Assembly: GCF_050436995.1 (NCBI RefSeq)
Contig: NC_134771.1
Location: forward strand, 5,931,501 to 5,995,500
DNA from: Anticarsia gemmatalis
Taxonomy: Eukaryota > Arthropoda > Insecta > Lepidoptera > Erebidae
Reading direction: 5' to 3'
DNA: 64,000 nucleotides
This document shows positions 23,000 to 33,620 of the stretch, piece after piece (within the stretch, counting starts at the first letter, position 1; the number at the start of each line of letters is the position of its first letter). The translations under genes and the position numbers were made by a program. Under the pieces are notes generated by a model, which saw only the letters and a list, made by a program, of their open reading frames with translations, was not told the DNA's origin and ran no database searches.

Positions 23000-25300
23000 T
23001 ACATGGTATCATTATTTGATTGACTACTAAGTTTTTAGTAAAAGATTTATGGAATACCTACTCTAGCCACGATACAGTTTAGTATAATACTTATTTACTT
23101 ACTATTGAAAGAAAATAATATTGATACCATTACACTTTACAGAAAAATCAATGAACATAATAATATTATTATCTAATATCTGTTACATGAAACAATATCT
23201 CAATGTTGGCAATACTGCTAACCATAAACAACCAACGAAAAAAAACTTCAACACTCGTCGTCTAAAAGGCACTATCAAAACAAAATATATTTAAGATAAA
23301 GCCCACAATAGCCTGAAATAATATTAAAAGCATGAAAACTTGAAAAAAAACGTCTTGATTTGACAAATTTAATTAAAAAGATGTCTTCGTACAATGGCTT
23401 GTGTTTTCTCAGCGGCCATCTTTTTTTCTGTATAATAATTAATCGCCATTTTCTTTTGTTGCAGGTACTCGAGGATATTGGATTTAATTTAGTTAATTAG
23501 ACGTTTGGATGACTTTTAATTGGTGTATTGTATTTTAAATGTATGTATAATGATTCATGTAAAAATGATACTGCTTTTATAAATAAGTGCTGGTTTTATC
23601 ACTACTGGATAAGTCACAGTTAGCTTAACAATTTATATTTTTTCATGCTTTTGCTGTTACTTTATCTGTTGGATAGGTTATCCGTAAGTGATGTAACCAG
23701 CACTTGATATTTTCTCACTTTTGTGAATTATGCTACGGAGTCCGGTTTTGAATCGCTAGACATTATTATATAATATCTAAATGCAATTTGTGTTTCTCGA
23801 TAATGACACCAGTCTTTGCAAAAAATAATGTTTAGTGTTTTAAAGTCAGCCTGAAAAATTACGTGTAATTCTTAACTTTATTATTGTAATTTTATGTTAG
23901 AATTAAGCTTCTTTTTCAGCATTGAAACCAAAACGACGACATTTCTATCTCTGCATTTTAACCTTGTGACAAATACCCAATTTGTTCACATTTAGGATGC
24001 AGGATGTGACACAACGCGCCATCTCTTAGCAACACTACTCACTAAAGCTTCCACTACTCGACGTCAGATGGCAGTAGCAGTATGTTGGCAATTTTTTTTT
24101 TGTATGTTTTGGACAGAAGATTACATAAGAAGAATTATAATGTAATGTTGCGTGCCCTTGTCATTCTTCTTGCCTGTGTGTTTATATACAACTGGACGGA
24201 GAACTGATAAGGGCCTGCGCTTTACGTAATCATCAGGCGAAGAAAGAAGAACGGAATTGATTCTGCTGTTTTTTGTATTTGTATTGTTGTATTTTGTATT
24301 GTATGTGTTTGTGATGTAATCATCATGTCTTAAATAATAATTTATACGTCTATTTATTAATGTCCTGTTTTATTAATTTACTAACTTATAATTATTAATT
24401 TATTTTTGCACCGGTCTAATATGTTCTTCTTATTACCTAAGTATCTTAACTTGATTAACCTCTGTAAATTTATTGAATTTCTGTGTCTTATTTCTTGTAT
24501 ACGAAAGAAAATATTGCTTATATAAGTGATATCAAATCTATCATCGCCTTAGAAAATCCTTTTTTTTTATTGAAGTTGTTGTTTTATAACAAAATCAATA
24601 TAATTTGTAATTTTTATTTAATTTTATGATAAATGTCATCATTAACTTATGTTTATCAGTTTTAATTTCGAGTCTTGGCCAACTTTATGCTATTTCTAAT
24701 GATTTCTACATAATAATATATGTGTAAAAATGTGTGTTTTTATATGAAATAAATGATTAATTTTTGCCCTAACATTGTAGTTTTTATTATTTATCCTACA
24801 CACCACGATAATATAAAGCTACAGGGTATAAAAAGTAGGTACTACAAACACAAAAACACATTGAGTTACTATATTAACTCCTGGATAAATATCAAATAGT
24901 TTATTATGTAGAATATTGACAGTACTTTTCTTATACTTTGTTAATTAGATAGTTATCAAACATTTATCTAAAACCTGTGAAATTGGCTATAAATAATTAT
25001 ATTATTGGTTCGATTCCTCTAATAAGCAGTTTTACAGATAGTCAAAAAAGAAAATAATAAATATGACGATTTTAAAAAGTAATATTCATTAACGTAATTT
25101 ATGTAGTAAAATTGACAAAGTTAAACTTTCGATTAAAATTATCCGAAGGAAAAAAAATCTCCCTAAGTAGGTACATATTAGAAAATCTTTACACAATTAG
25201 ATTTACTTAAGATAATTATCAGATGATCACTACACGAATACAAAACGAAACTAATAATTTAATTAACACATTAATTCTCAACATCCAAAATATTTAAACA
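23000..25300. other. Mostly unique A/T-rich region
   Basis: 24014-24078 contains two facing AGATGG motifs (GCGCCATCTCTTAGC and ACTCGACGTCAGATGGC). 24170-24300 (CTGATAAGGGCCTGCGCTTT) is of mixed complexity. Otherwise long A/T runs; no exon or repeat family was recognised. Confidence 0.35.
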
Positions 25301-25304
25301 ACTC

Positions 25305-25370
25305 ACACACGGTCATCTGATTACAAACTAAGCAGAGCTTGTACTGTAACCAAACAACTGATAAACATAC
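25305..25370 (+). repeat. Interspersed repeat R8
   Basis: ACACGGTCATCTGATTACAA, AAGCAGAGCTTGTACTGTAA and ACAACTGATAA. The same word order is at 51780. Confidence 0.55.
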
Positions 25371-25504
25371 TTTTAAATTAATTGGAAATACTCAAGTACT
25401 ATGGAAGAGGTTGTCCTGACGGCTGATAGAAAGGAAGGGAAAAGAAGACATAGTGGACTGACGCTATTTTATTTGGAGTAAGTATGTAAGTACTGCAGAA
25501 ATCT

Positions 25505-25705
25505 AGAAACACATTAATGTCCACTGCTGGGCAAGCGACACCTCCCAGAATGAAAAGAAGATTAGACCTTAAGTCCACTACGCTGGGCGAGTTGGGGACT
25601 TTGCATACTTTCAAGAACTGTTCTAAAGAACTCTCAGGCATGCAAGTTAGCATCACGATGTTTTCCTTCACCGTTGGAACAAGTGATAGTTATTTCTAAT
25701 ACACA
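25505..25705 (-). repeat. SINE-A, 5' truncated, reverse
   Basis: ATTAATGTCCACTGCTGGGC, CCACTACGCTGGGCGAG, CACGATGTTTTCCTTCACCG and TTTCTAATACACAT. The tRNA head is missing. Confidence 0.7.
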
Positions 25706-25804
25706 TATGACTTCGACAAGTCATTGACATATTGCTTAGCGTTTGAAAACCAGGTTTAGTGCAAGTGATAATTATATAAACAGAAAAAAATGATTTTCTG
25801 GATA

Positions 25805-26000
25805 ATTAGGCACCGCCTCCGTGGTCTTGGGTTCAATACCCAGGTCTCCTATTAGAATATTTCTCAATTCAATAGCAGCCCGGAGTTTGGTAACGTGCCC
25901 GGTATATAGCAATAGGCTCGCCAACTATTACATGGGACTAATATTAAAACGGCAAAACTTAGGTCCTGTGTATTTCATACACCTCTGCCTACACTTTGCG
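25805..26000 (+). repeat. SINE-D copy
   Basis: GCCTCCGTGGTCTTGGGTTC is a deleted head in which A and B boxes are brought together. It is followed by TTTCTCAATTCAATAGCAGC, AGTTTGGTAACGTGCCCGGT and CATACACCTCTGCCTACACT. Confidence 0.65.
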
Positions 26001-26254
26001 CACAAAAAGCTTGATGTTTTAATAGTTATTTAGTACAATGACTCATTGAGTGGTCGCCGCTCGTGCTGTAGGTTCGATTCCCGTGCAAGTATTTGTTTAA
26101 GAGATTTGAAACATAATATTGTTTGCTTTGAGTGTCATCTATACTAGCTAGAGTCCTCGGTTTTGCCTATAAATAACGTTGAAAATTAAATGCGATACTT
26201 TTCATACCGTTTTATTCCACATGTTAGTGGAGATAATAAATTAAATAATTTAAC

Positions 26255-26475
26255 CCATTATACTGTCCCACTGCTGGACAAGAGTCTCCTCCCCTAATAC
26301 GGGAGGGGTTAGGCTTAGAGTACAACCTACACCACGCGGGCCAAGTTCGGGTCGGGGACTAAGCATACCTTCAAGAACTGTTCTAAAGAACTCTCAGACA
26401 TGCAAGGTTGCATCACGATGTTTTCCCTCACCGTTGGAACAAGTAATAATTATTTCTAATACACACATAAACTAC
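26255..26475 (-). repeat. SINE-A, 5' truncated, reverse
   Basis: CCACTGCTGGACAAGAGTCT, GAGGGGTTAGGCTTAGAG, GAACTCTCAGACATGCAAGG-type text and CACGATGTTTTCCCTCACCG. Confidence 0.7.
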
Positions 26476-26479
26476 GAAA

Positions 26480-26766
26480 ATTTAATTACAATATAACCAC
26501 ACCCACAAAAATCACTATTGGGTACAACACACCTATTTATGTATCACCATAGCAACCAAAAACCATAACAGTACAACTACCAATGAGAGTTACAGTAACC
26601 AGAGGATATGATTGGTTAATATAACCATTTACATGTCATTAGCCATTGTATTAATTATATAATGAGTGGGGTTAACAACCTTTTGTGTGGTTTCATAGAT
26701 TTTTTTATATATTATATTCTATCTAAATATTTACCTAACTAACTATATAACTCAAAGGTGACTTTC
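26480..26766. other. Unique A/T-rich sequence
   Basis: Nothing was recognised in this stretch. Confidence 0.4.
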
Positions 26767-26769
26767 TAA

Positions 26770-26816
26770 CCTCCGGTTTTGAGGTACATTTAGCGATAGT
26801 TTATCTATTCAGAAGT
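26770..26816. mobile_element. Foldback MITE P, left arm only
   Basis: CTCCGGTTTTGAGGTACATT and GATAGTTTATCTATTCA follow TAA at 26767-26769. The right arm is lost. Confidence 0.5.
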
Positions 26817-26831
26817 GTTTTTTATTTGTTT

Positions 26832-26890
26832 TTTTACGTGCCCTGCAAAGCACGAATACCACTGTACGCAACTAGCTATGGGTGTACTTA
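26832..26890 (-). repeat. SINE-5S1 scrap, reverse
   Basis: TTTACGTGCCCTGCAAAGCA, AATACCACTGT and GCTATGGGTG. The middle of the element is deleted. Confidence 0.45.
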
Positions 26891-27130
26891 TATTATAAAA
26901 TCGTAGAGTTTGTTTGTGTGGTTAAACGCGGTCATCTCAGGAACTACTGATGCGAATTGAAATATTATTTTACTGTTGGACAGCATATTTATTAAACTCG
27001 GCTATAGGCTATATAACATTACGCTACGACTATTAGGAGCCGAGTAGCAGTAAAAAATGTTACAAAAACGGGGAAAATTATAACCTATTCTCTCTTATGT
27101 GACGTAAGCGAAGTTGCGCGGTTCAGCTAG
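26891..27130 (+). mobile_element. Helitron H1
   Basis: Body CGCGGTCATCTCAGGAACTA and AGGCTATATAACATTACGCT. It ends GAAGTTGCGCGGTTCAGCTAG-T with the CGTAA/TTGCG hairpin. The 5' end is diverged. Confidence 0.7.
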
Positions 27131-27176
27131 TATGCTATACAATAATAGTATTCAAATCAAATTTTGCATGAATATA

Positions 27177-27394
27177 TTAGGTCGGGGAAAAAGTCTTTTA
27201 GCATTATAGTTTGTATGAACTTGTAATAAAATCTTTTCTCTACACAAAAAAGCTCGATGTTTGGGTACCTCACGAGCTCACAGAAAGAAACCCAATGAAC
27301 CGTGTACTCATTTGTGATTCTAGAAGCCAAAGATATTTGATTTAATTACAAGTTTTGCATACTATAATGCGAAAAGCCTTTTTCCCCGACCTAA
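27177..27394. mobile_element. Mariner-type MITE M, copy 1
   Basis: TIR TTAGGTCGGGGAAAAAGTC and its inverse ...TTTTTCCCCGACCTAA extend about 50 bases into each arm. It is flanked by TA on both sides. There is no transposase. Confidence 0.8.
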
Positions 27395-27639
27395 TAGCAA
27401 GAACACTCGAAATCAATTATCAGGCATTTTGCTCGCATGTGAAGTCGCGCAGTTTTACGAGTGCTGTTATAATTAGCTGGCAATTAAACGAATACCGCCC
27501 TAGGTGATACATTATGAACGAAAGTGTAAAACTGTGTATTTGAATTAATTGTTAATATCATCAGAGATCGCTCGGTGAAATAAAACCACAATTGTCCAGT
27601 TAAATGCATTTAAAATTAAATTGTGAATGAAAAGTGTCC

Positions 27640-27790
27640 GAACGGTAATCGAATCTTGTGCGAGCAAGATTGTCTCTGTGGTTGGGTAATCGACTGTTGA
27701 ACATGCAGTCTCGGGTTTGAATCCTGTGTCGGACAAAATACTGTTGGTGTTTTCTAATTTATATAAATTTCTCAATAGTAGCCCTTCTTC
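27640..27790 (+). repeat. SINE-D 5' half
   Basis: Head TTGTCTCTGTGGTTGGGTAA (A-box side) and CTCGGGTTTGAATCCTG (B box), then TTTCTCAATAGTAGCCC. It stops where the next repeat begins. Confidence 0.65.
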
Positions 27791-27805
27791 TTCTTATAGT
27801 ATTAA

Positions 27806-28050
27806 GTATGGTTAGTGGTCAACCTAGAGTCAAAGTTGTTCAAGCCGCTCGAAGGCCTTTGACGTGGCTTAACGACTGTTATCTTAATTGACAACAACCG
27901 GGATTGACTTTTACATGCCCTCCGAAGCACGGAGACGCCCAAATTAAAATACCACCATGCGGTCACTCATCCATGGATTGACCGCGCCAAGGTTAGCTTA
28001 ACTCACAGATCGTTTAGCGACTGGTGAGCACCACTGGCTATGGGTGCCTC
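27806..28050 (-). repeat. SINE-5S1, full length, reverse
   Basis: On the reverse strand it reads GAGGCACCCATAGCCAGTGG, then the 5S-like AGTTAAGC and CCATGGATGAGTGACCGCAT, then GGCGTCTCCGTGCTTCGGAG, ending with TTGACCACTAACCATAC. Confidence 0.75.
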
Positions 28051-28074
28051 CAATATGTAAAAAAATATCCAATA

Positions 28075-28185
28075 TGCAAAAGGCGCCCTGATATGAAGCA
28101 ACTGCATATCGGACCTCCACAACACAGTTACCTAGGTTATAACACGATACCCTTCGGTAAGACTGGTTGTCAGATTTTCTTGTCT
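28075..28185 (-). repeat. Tail repeat T1
   Basis: GACCTCCACAACACAGTTAC, TTATAACACGATACCC and GTAAGACTGGTTGTCAGA. Confidence 0.6.
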
Positions 28186-28186
28186 T

Positions 28187-28312
28187 TTTTCAGTCTTGAA
28201 TTTAACAGTAGTATAAGTAGAAACGCACTTGCCCAGCGTGGTGGACTCAAGGCCTAATCTCTCCCTCATTACTGGAGGAGACCCTTGCCCAGCAGTGGGA
28301 CATTAATGGGGT
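28187..28312 (+). repeat. Chimeric unit with SINE-A 3' end, copy 1
   Basis: TTCAGTCTTGAATTTAA is joined to CGCACTTGCCCAGCGTGGTG...GGGACATTAATGGGG. The same junction recurs at 28648-28772. Confidence 0.55.
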
Positions 28313-28428
28313 AAACACGTACCTTCCAAATGGTCAATGAATTCCAAAATACCCCCTTGATGGAGAGATATTACCTTCTTTGGGACTAGGACCTGGGGAG
28401 GACCTAAGACCTATACCAAACTTACATA

Positions 28429-28642
28429 TTAGGTCGTGGAAAAAGTCTTTTAGCATTATAGTATGTATGAACTTGTAATAAAATCTCTTTGGCTTCAAGA
28501 ATCACAAAAGAGTACACGGTTCATTGGGTTTCTTTCAGTAAGCTCGTAAGGTACCCAAATATCGAGCTTTTTTGTTTAGAGAAAAGATTTTATTACAAGT
28601 TCATACATACTATAAGGCAAAAAGACTTTTTTCCCGACCTAA
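28429..28642. mobile_element. Mariner-type MITE M, copy 2
   Basis: It has the same TIRs as 27177 and is flanked by TA on both sides. Its interior is in the opposite orientation to copies 1 and 3 (TCAAGAATCACAAAAGAGTA versus its reverse). Confidence 0.8.
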
Positions 28643-28647
28643 TATGT

Positions 28648-28772
28648 TTCAGTCTTGAATTTAAGACTAGTTTATGTAGAACCGCACTTGGCCAGCGAGA
28701 TAGACTCAAGGCCTAACCCCTCCCTCATTACGAGGGGAGACTCTTACCCAGCAGCGGGACATTAATGAATTT
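28648..28772 (+). repeat. Chimeric unit with SINE-A 3' end, copy 2
   Basis: TTTCAGTCTTGAATTTAAGA, CGCACTTGGCCAGCGAG and CAGCAGCGGGACATTAATG. It is a duplicate of 28187-28312. Confidence 0.55.
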
Positions 28773-29049
28773 AAACAAAAATATTTTTCAGTCTCTTTTC
28801 ATAAAGCAGTATAGATTTAGTACTCTATTATATCACCTAGTGCTACGTCTGTACCTAGATATCTGCCTACCCTCAGTAATCGTGATAATTACACGACAAC
28901 AGATACATATCGCATTTCCCGTGTCTATCTATGTTTGTATGTATGTTTGTTATTTTTTGTATTTTTGAGACGACAAATATTACGTACTTCGAGAGAATAA
29001 AGAAACTAATGGAGACGACGTTTTACCAAACTGAAATACAAAATTACGA

Positions 29050-29150
29050 AAGTAGTCTGCCTCTGTGGTCTGGGCGGTAGGTTATAAGAACGCTGATCGC
29101 AAGGTCTCGGGTTTCATTCCTGGGTCTAGTAAAATTTTGTTAAGCTTTTC
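29050..29150 (+). repeat. SINE-D head
   Basis: CTGCCTCTGTGGTCTGGGCG (A box) and TCTCGGGTTTCATTCCTGGG (B box), then the sequence degrades. Confidence 0.55.
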
Positions 29151-29159
29151 CAAAATATC

Positions 29160-29910
29160 TATGACTTTTTCAATTGATATATGTATAAGAAATAACAATC
29201 ACTTCCTTAACGGTAAAGAAAAACATAAAGTTATTTTAACAAATCGTGTCAATCACGAAGTAATAGTCGTTGCTTAAATCACGTGTTCATTGTTTCTATG
29301 TTTGCAAAAGGCTCCGTTAGACGAGACTTTTTTTAGCGTGAGAGCTAAAAATAAGGAATGAAAACTCATCAATCTATTTTTCAGCGCTGTGAACCCGTTT
29401 ACTCAAAGCCTAACCCCTCTCTCAATTTGAGAGTAGACCCTATTCTAATAGTAAGTCAGTCCCAACATTTTTATTTAGAAAACGTCTTCATATGACTTCA
29501 AAAAAACTACCCTATTCTTATACCCAACTTTTTTACCAATAAAACATCTTCATATGTGTAGAGTCAAACTTGCCAACAATACACATTGTTAAATATCTTC
29601 AACCAACACTAACTTTGAATTCAAACCGAACTTCTTACAAAAGTAAAAAGAAACTATAATATAATTAAAAGTTTTCGTCTCCATGCATGCGTTGTTCGCA
29701 TTATCCGCGTCCGGTTTACGCGATGCCTAGGGCGCACCAATTAGAGCCATCCGTTCCCACTGCCTATTGTACAACCCTAGGTTATTCTACATTATATACC
29801 TACATTAATATTAGTATTTTAAAAAAGTAAGCATTTTTAGATGTTTATATACTTGAGAAATAGGCAGAAGTTTTTGAAATACACCCACGTTTCGATTTGG
29901 AGTTTATCTA
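29160..29910. other. Non-coding sequence with SINE-A scraps
   Basis: 29190-29235 (AACAATCACTTCCTTAACGG) and 29395-29450 (CTCAAAGCCTAACCCCTCTC) are very diverged SINE-A pieces. 29690-29765 is a more complex block (GTCCGGTTTACGCGATGCC). No gene. Confidence 0.4.
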
Positions 29911-29913
29911 ATA

Positions 29914-30177
29914 CTAGCTGACCCGCGCAACTTCGCTTGCGTCACCTAAGAGAATGAGTCAATATTTTCCCCGTTTTTGTAACATTTTTCGTTGCTACTC
30001 CGCTCCTAATGACCGTAGCATGATTTTATATAGCCTATAGCCTTCCTCGATAAATGGGCTATCTAACACTGAAAGAATTTTTCAAATCGGACCAGTAGTT
30101 CCTGAGATTAGCGCGTTCAAACAAACAAACAAACAAACAATCAAACAAACTCTTCAGCTTTATTATATTAGTATAGA
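29914..30177 (-). mobile_element. Helitron H1, full length, reverse
   Basis: Read on the reverse strand it starts TCTATACTAATATAATAAAG and ends GCGCGGGTCAGCTAG. A long run of AAAC units (30114-30150, + strand) lies near the 5' end. The hairpin CGCAA/TTGCG is intact. Confidence 0.8.
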
Positions 30178-30178
30178 T

Positions 30179-30363
30179 ATAGATATAAAATTCTCGCGTC
30201 ACAGTTTTCGTTGCCATACTCATCCGAAACGGCTTGACCGATTCTCATGAAATTTTGTGAGCATATTAAGTAGGTCTGAGAATCGGCCAACATCTATTTT
30301 TCATACCTCTAAGTGACACTTTTGTTATTTATATGGCAGTACAACGTTTGCCGGGTCAGCTAG
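30179..30363 (+). mobile_element. Helitron H3
   Basis: It starts just after the H1 copy with ATATAAAATTCTCGCGTCAC and ends GCCGGGTCAGCTAG followed by T. It lies head-to-head with the H1 element. Confidence 0.75.
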
Positions 30364-30380
30364 TTTATTTTATAAAGAGA

Positions 30381-30543
30381 ACTCCTGCACTAAGAATTGT
30401 TCTTCTCTCGCGGGGTCACTTTTACAAACATACAACCAACGGACACAAAGTACAACTAGACCCGAAACAATTATTTGTGCGATCCACAAATAATTGTTTC
30501 GTATGGGAATCGAACCCACGACCTCCCGACGCAATGCCGAGTC
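30381..30543 (-). repeat. SINE-C, reverse
   Basis: CACTAAGAATTGTTCTTCTC, GACACAAAGTACAACTAGAC and a 7-spaced palindrome around CAATTATTTGTGCGATCC. It then has the B-box complement GGGAATCGAACCCACGAC and ends in a head scrap. Confidence 0.7.
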
Positions 30544-30592
30544 CACCACGCTGGTCAAGCGCGGATTAGAGACTTTGCATCCCTCTAACAAT
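30540..30592 (-). repeat. SINE-A scrap, reverse
   Basis: AGTCCACCACGCTGGTCAAG and GAGACTTTGCATCCCTC. It is fused to the SINE-C head on the left. Confidence 0.55.
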
Positions 30593-30616
30593 GGACTGTA
30601 TATATATAGGTATTAT

Positions 30617-30858
30617 CGTATGGTTAGTGGTCAACCTAGTGTCAAAGTTGTTCAAGCCGCCCGAATGGCTTTTGACGTGGCTTAACAACTGTTATCTTAG
30701 TAGACAACAACCGGGACCGACTTTTTACGTGCCCTCCGAAGCACGGAAACGCCCGGTTCAAATACCACTACGCGGTCACCAATCTATGGAATGACCGCGC
30801 CAGAAGTTGCTTAACTCACAGATCGTTTATCGAACAGTGAGTGCAACTATCTATGACC
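30617..30858 (-). repeat. SINE-5S1, full length, reverse
   Basis: GTATGGTTAGTGGTCAACCT, TTTACGTGCCCTCCGAAGCA, ACTACGCGGTCACCAATCTA and GAAGTTGCTTAACTCACAGA on the + strand, i.e. the reverse of the family consensus. Confidence 0.75.
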
Positions 30859-30864
30859 GTCTGT

Positions 30865-32005
30865 TTGTTACTCTCTACCTATCCCCAAAGAGCAAAAGGC
30901 GTAATGCTACGTACAGCTTCAGTAACTTTAATGTAAAAAATATTTATATTTTTTAATTTAAAATGGATACAAGTGTTTGTATAGAGGCCCAGTGTAAAAT
31001 ATGAAAAAATATAACTTTTATTTTTTTTAAATAGTGAATGGAAATATTTTTCGAACGCGCCCCGCTGTCGAGAGGTCGAGGACTAGGGAGGGGGCGATAT
31101 CGATAGTTCGTTGTGTTATTTTAGTAATTTTAAAATATTGTATCTTGCTTTATTAGTGAAATTCCCAAGGTGGGTTGAAGACGGGCAGCCGGTCGTAAAA
31201 AATCTGACAAATCTTATTTCAGTTTGTTTTTGAATACATAAACATGGTGTGTCAACTCAACTTAGCTTAAAATAATTACTAGAAAAAGCAGAAGAACTTG
31301 AATAGCGAAAGAAAATGTGGAAGGTTGATGAAAGTATCGTAATTATCCCTTTTTATTAGGGACCTCATAATCCATTTTCCTTACGTTGACGCGAATTTAC
31401 GATGTATAAAATCACAAGAGACGCTATTTATTTGAGTATGGTCGTGTTGTTTAGCTTAGAATATATAAGAGTCTGGTAATATAGGTACAAGCTATGGTTT
31501 CTTAAAGGAAAATTGTTTTTTAAGCGGAAACATTTTACCAGAATCAATGATTGAGGGCTTGAGGTACTAAAGGCTTGGCACTAGAGTGAAGGAAACATCA
31601 GTTTAAACCTAACCTTAAGATTTTATAAAGTTGTTAAAGGAATGCAACATATTCAACATATAAAACACTTACTCGTCTTCATCACAAAAGGAGAACTTGC
31701 TTAACAGAAATTTAAATACCGCATAGTGGACGAAAAGAGTAAAAAATATTTTTATCGACATCGATATTTTAATATAACTCTCCTCACTATAGCCTAATAT
31801 GAAGTGAATGCCGAAAGTTTGCATATTTGTATATTTTCCGGCAAAAAGCTTTTCATACTATTACTTTAACTGTGAAATACTTCATCTTCACTGTGCGCTA
31901 GTGATGTGCCCTGGTGTTGCCTGTGCAAATAATAACAGTTATTTTTTACTATTTTTCAGGGTTTTTAATAAAAATATGAGACTTTTGTGTTCAGTATTTA
32001 TTATG
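30865..32005. other. Mostly unique sequence with a promoter-like motif
   Basis: 31060-31110 is G+C-richer and contains GGCGATATCGATAGTTCG, which includes TATCGATA (the Drosophila DRE core). TCGACATCGATATT at 31756 is similar. No exon was found downstream that would confirm a promoter. Confidence 0.35.
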
Positions 32006-32010
32006 CACTT

Positions 32011-32290
32011 GAGGAGCTCGTGGCTTAGTTAACAACAGCCGCGCGGATTGATCTCTGAGGTAAAGCCACTCTTGCCGAGGTTGTATTGTGGATGGGTGAC
32101 CATCTTATACATATCGAGTTCTTCAGTGTATCGGAAGGCACGTTAAATTGCGGGTCCCGGCTGACATTTTCAAAGATCTTTGATATTCGTTACCAGTAGT
32201 CAGAAGCTTGAAAGTCTAACAACCAGTTTCACCGAGAGGTATCGTGTTATAACCCAAGTAACTAGCTTGTGGCGGTACCATACTAATTAA
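32011..32290 (+). repeat. Second 5S-derived SINE (SINE-5S2)
   Basis: The head aligns by eye with 5S rRNA: GATCTCTGAGGTAAAGCC, then GGTTGTATTGTGGATGGGTG, then ACC. The body CGTTAAATTGCGGGTCCCGG and tail AGTCTAACAACCAGTTTCAC...TATCGTGTTATAACCCAAGT is the reverse of T1. It is distinct from SINE-5S1 in head and tail. Confidence 0.65.
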
Positions 32291-32499
32291 AGAATGAAAA
32301 GTTAAGTCTATCTCTACCTTGGAGTAAATAATCATATTAAAAGATCTACATTTATAAATTGTGGTCGAGTTGACACTTATGATCGCCGTTAGATTATCAC
32401 GGCCTAGTACAGACTACTGAGCCAATTTAAATGAAAATTATCAAAACGATAGCTGGTATTCTGAGAAAGGGTATAAGCTCCTGTATATATATTTTTTAA

Positions 32500-32705
32500 G
32501 CACGTTTCTGTCCTACTGCTGGGCAAGGGTCTCCCAAACAAGGAAGGGGTGACACCTTGAGTCCACCACGCTGGCCAAGAGCAGGTTAGGACTCTGCATA
32601 CCTTCAGGAAATGTTTTAAATAACTTCTATACATGCAAGGCTTTATCACAATGTTTTCCTTCACCGTTAGGACAAGTGATAATTATTTCTAATACACACA
32701 TAGCT
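32500..32705 (-). repeat. SINE-A, 5' truncated, reverse
   Basis: TGTCCTACTGCTGGGCAAGG, CTTGAGTCCACCACGCTGGC, CAATGTTTTCCTTCACCGTT and CTAATACACACATAGCTTTG. Confidence 0.7.
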
Positions 32706-32759
32706 TTGAAAAGTCCCTAGTACCTCTAAGGTGCCAACTTATACCATGCACTTTACTAT

Positions 32760-33415
32760 TTCTTCTTGCCTATTTATTTATAACATTACAAAAAAGTCAA
32801 GCAAACTCGTCTATAATCTACTCATAACCACACTCACATAACATTTTTATCCATAAAAATTACTTTACTACTTTTCACCTAATTACCTCAGCCGGGACTC
32901 GAACCACCGTCTATTACTAATAAACATGAAGTATATATACATAATGTACAGTATATAATATACGGTAAAAGCAGTGTTTAGCGAAAGGCCGAGTCACTCA
33001 AACGGTATTACGAGACACCTGAGCCGGGCTGCGCGTACCGTAGCTAACTGGCGTTTGTGAATTAACTGGTGGTTTTGTGTTAAACTGCCGTTAGTTAGAT
33101 TCTAACCCTCTTATTCATAAACACGCTATAAACGTATTTTAGTTAAAAAACGACCATAATAAATATTATGTTTTTTCTTTTTCATTTCGCTAAGGAGTGA
33201 AAGAAACAAAACTCTTTATAAACCTTTCATAACTTCATATATTTATTTTTATGAATAAGGGGATAACTGCACAAGTGGTAGATAATTTAAAAATAAAGAT
33301 AGTTTTAGATTATGTTTGTGTATTAAAAATCCATACAAAAAAAAGTTTAATTATTTTCATATCAATAAATTCTAATGCAAAAATGACGATTTTCTAACTG
33401 AATTTTCATCGATCG
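32760..33415. other. Unique A/T-rich sequence
   Basis: No gene. 32985-33060 is a more complex block (AGCGAAAGGCCGAGTCACTC, GAGCCGGGCTGCGCGTACCG). Nothing else was recognised. Confidence 0.4.
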
Positions 33416-33620
33416 TGTCAAAATACCGTCCCAGGGGACTATGAGAGTGTATCTATGTAATGTGAAATAATAAAGTCCTCTTAGTTATTCGACTACGGCC
33501 AGTTTCATTGAAACCGGGCAACTACTTAGTTCAATGCGTTCATCGTTCGTGCGTAATATGTTAAGCTACTAAACAATTTCAGGAACAAAACGTGTGACTA
33601 GTTACAATGAAGCTGGTCAC
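33415..33620 (-). repeat. Interspersed repeat R6, degraded
   Basis: TACCGTCCCAGGGGACTATG, AGAGTGTATCTATG and CGGCCAGTTTCATTGAAACC are shared with 35520-35690 and, in the other orientation, 61065-61195. Confidence 0.45.

Noticed and set aside
30114..30150. AAAC microsatellite as an independent feature
   Set aside because: It is an expansion within the 5' part of Helitron H1, also seen at 53024.
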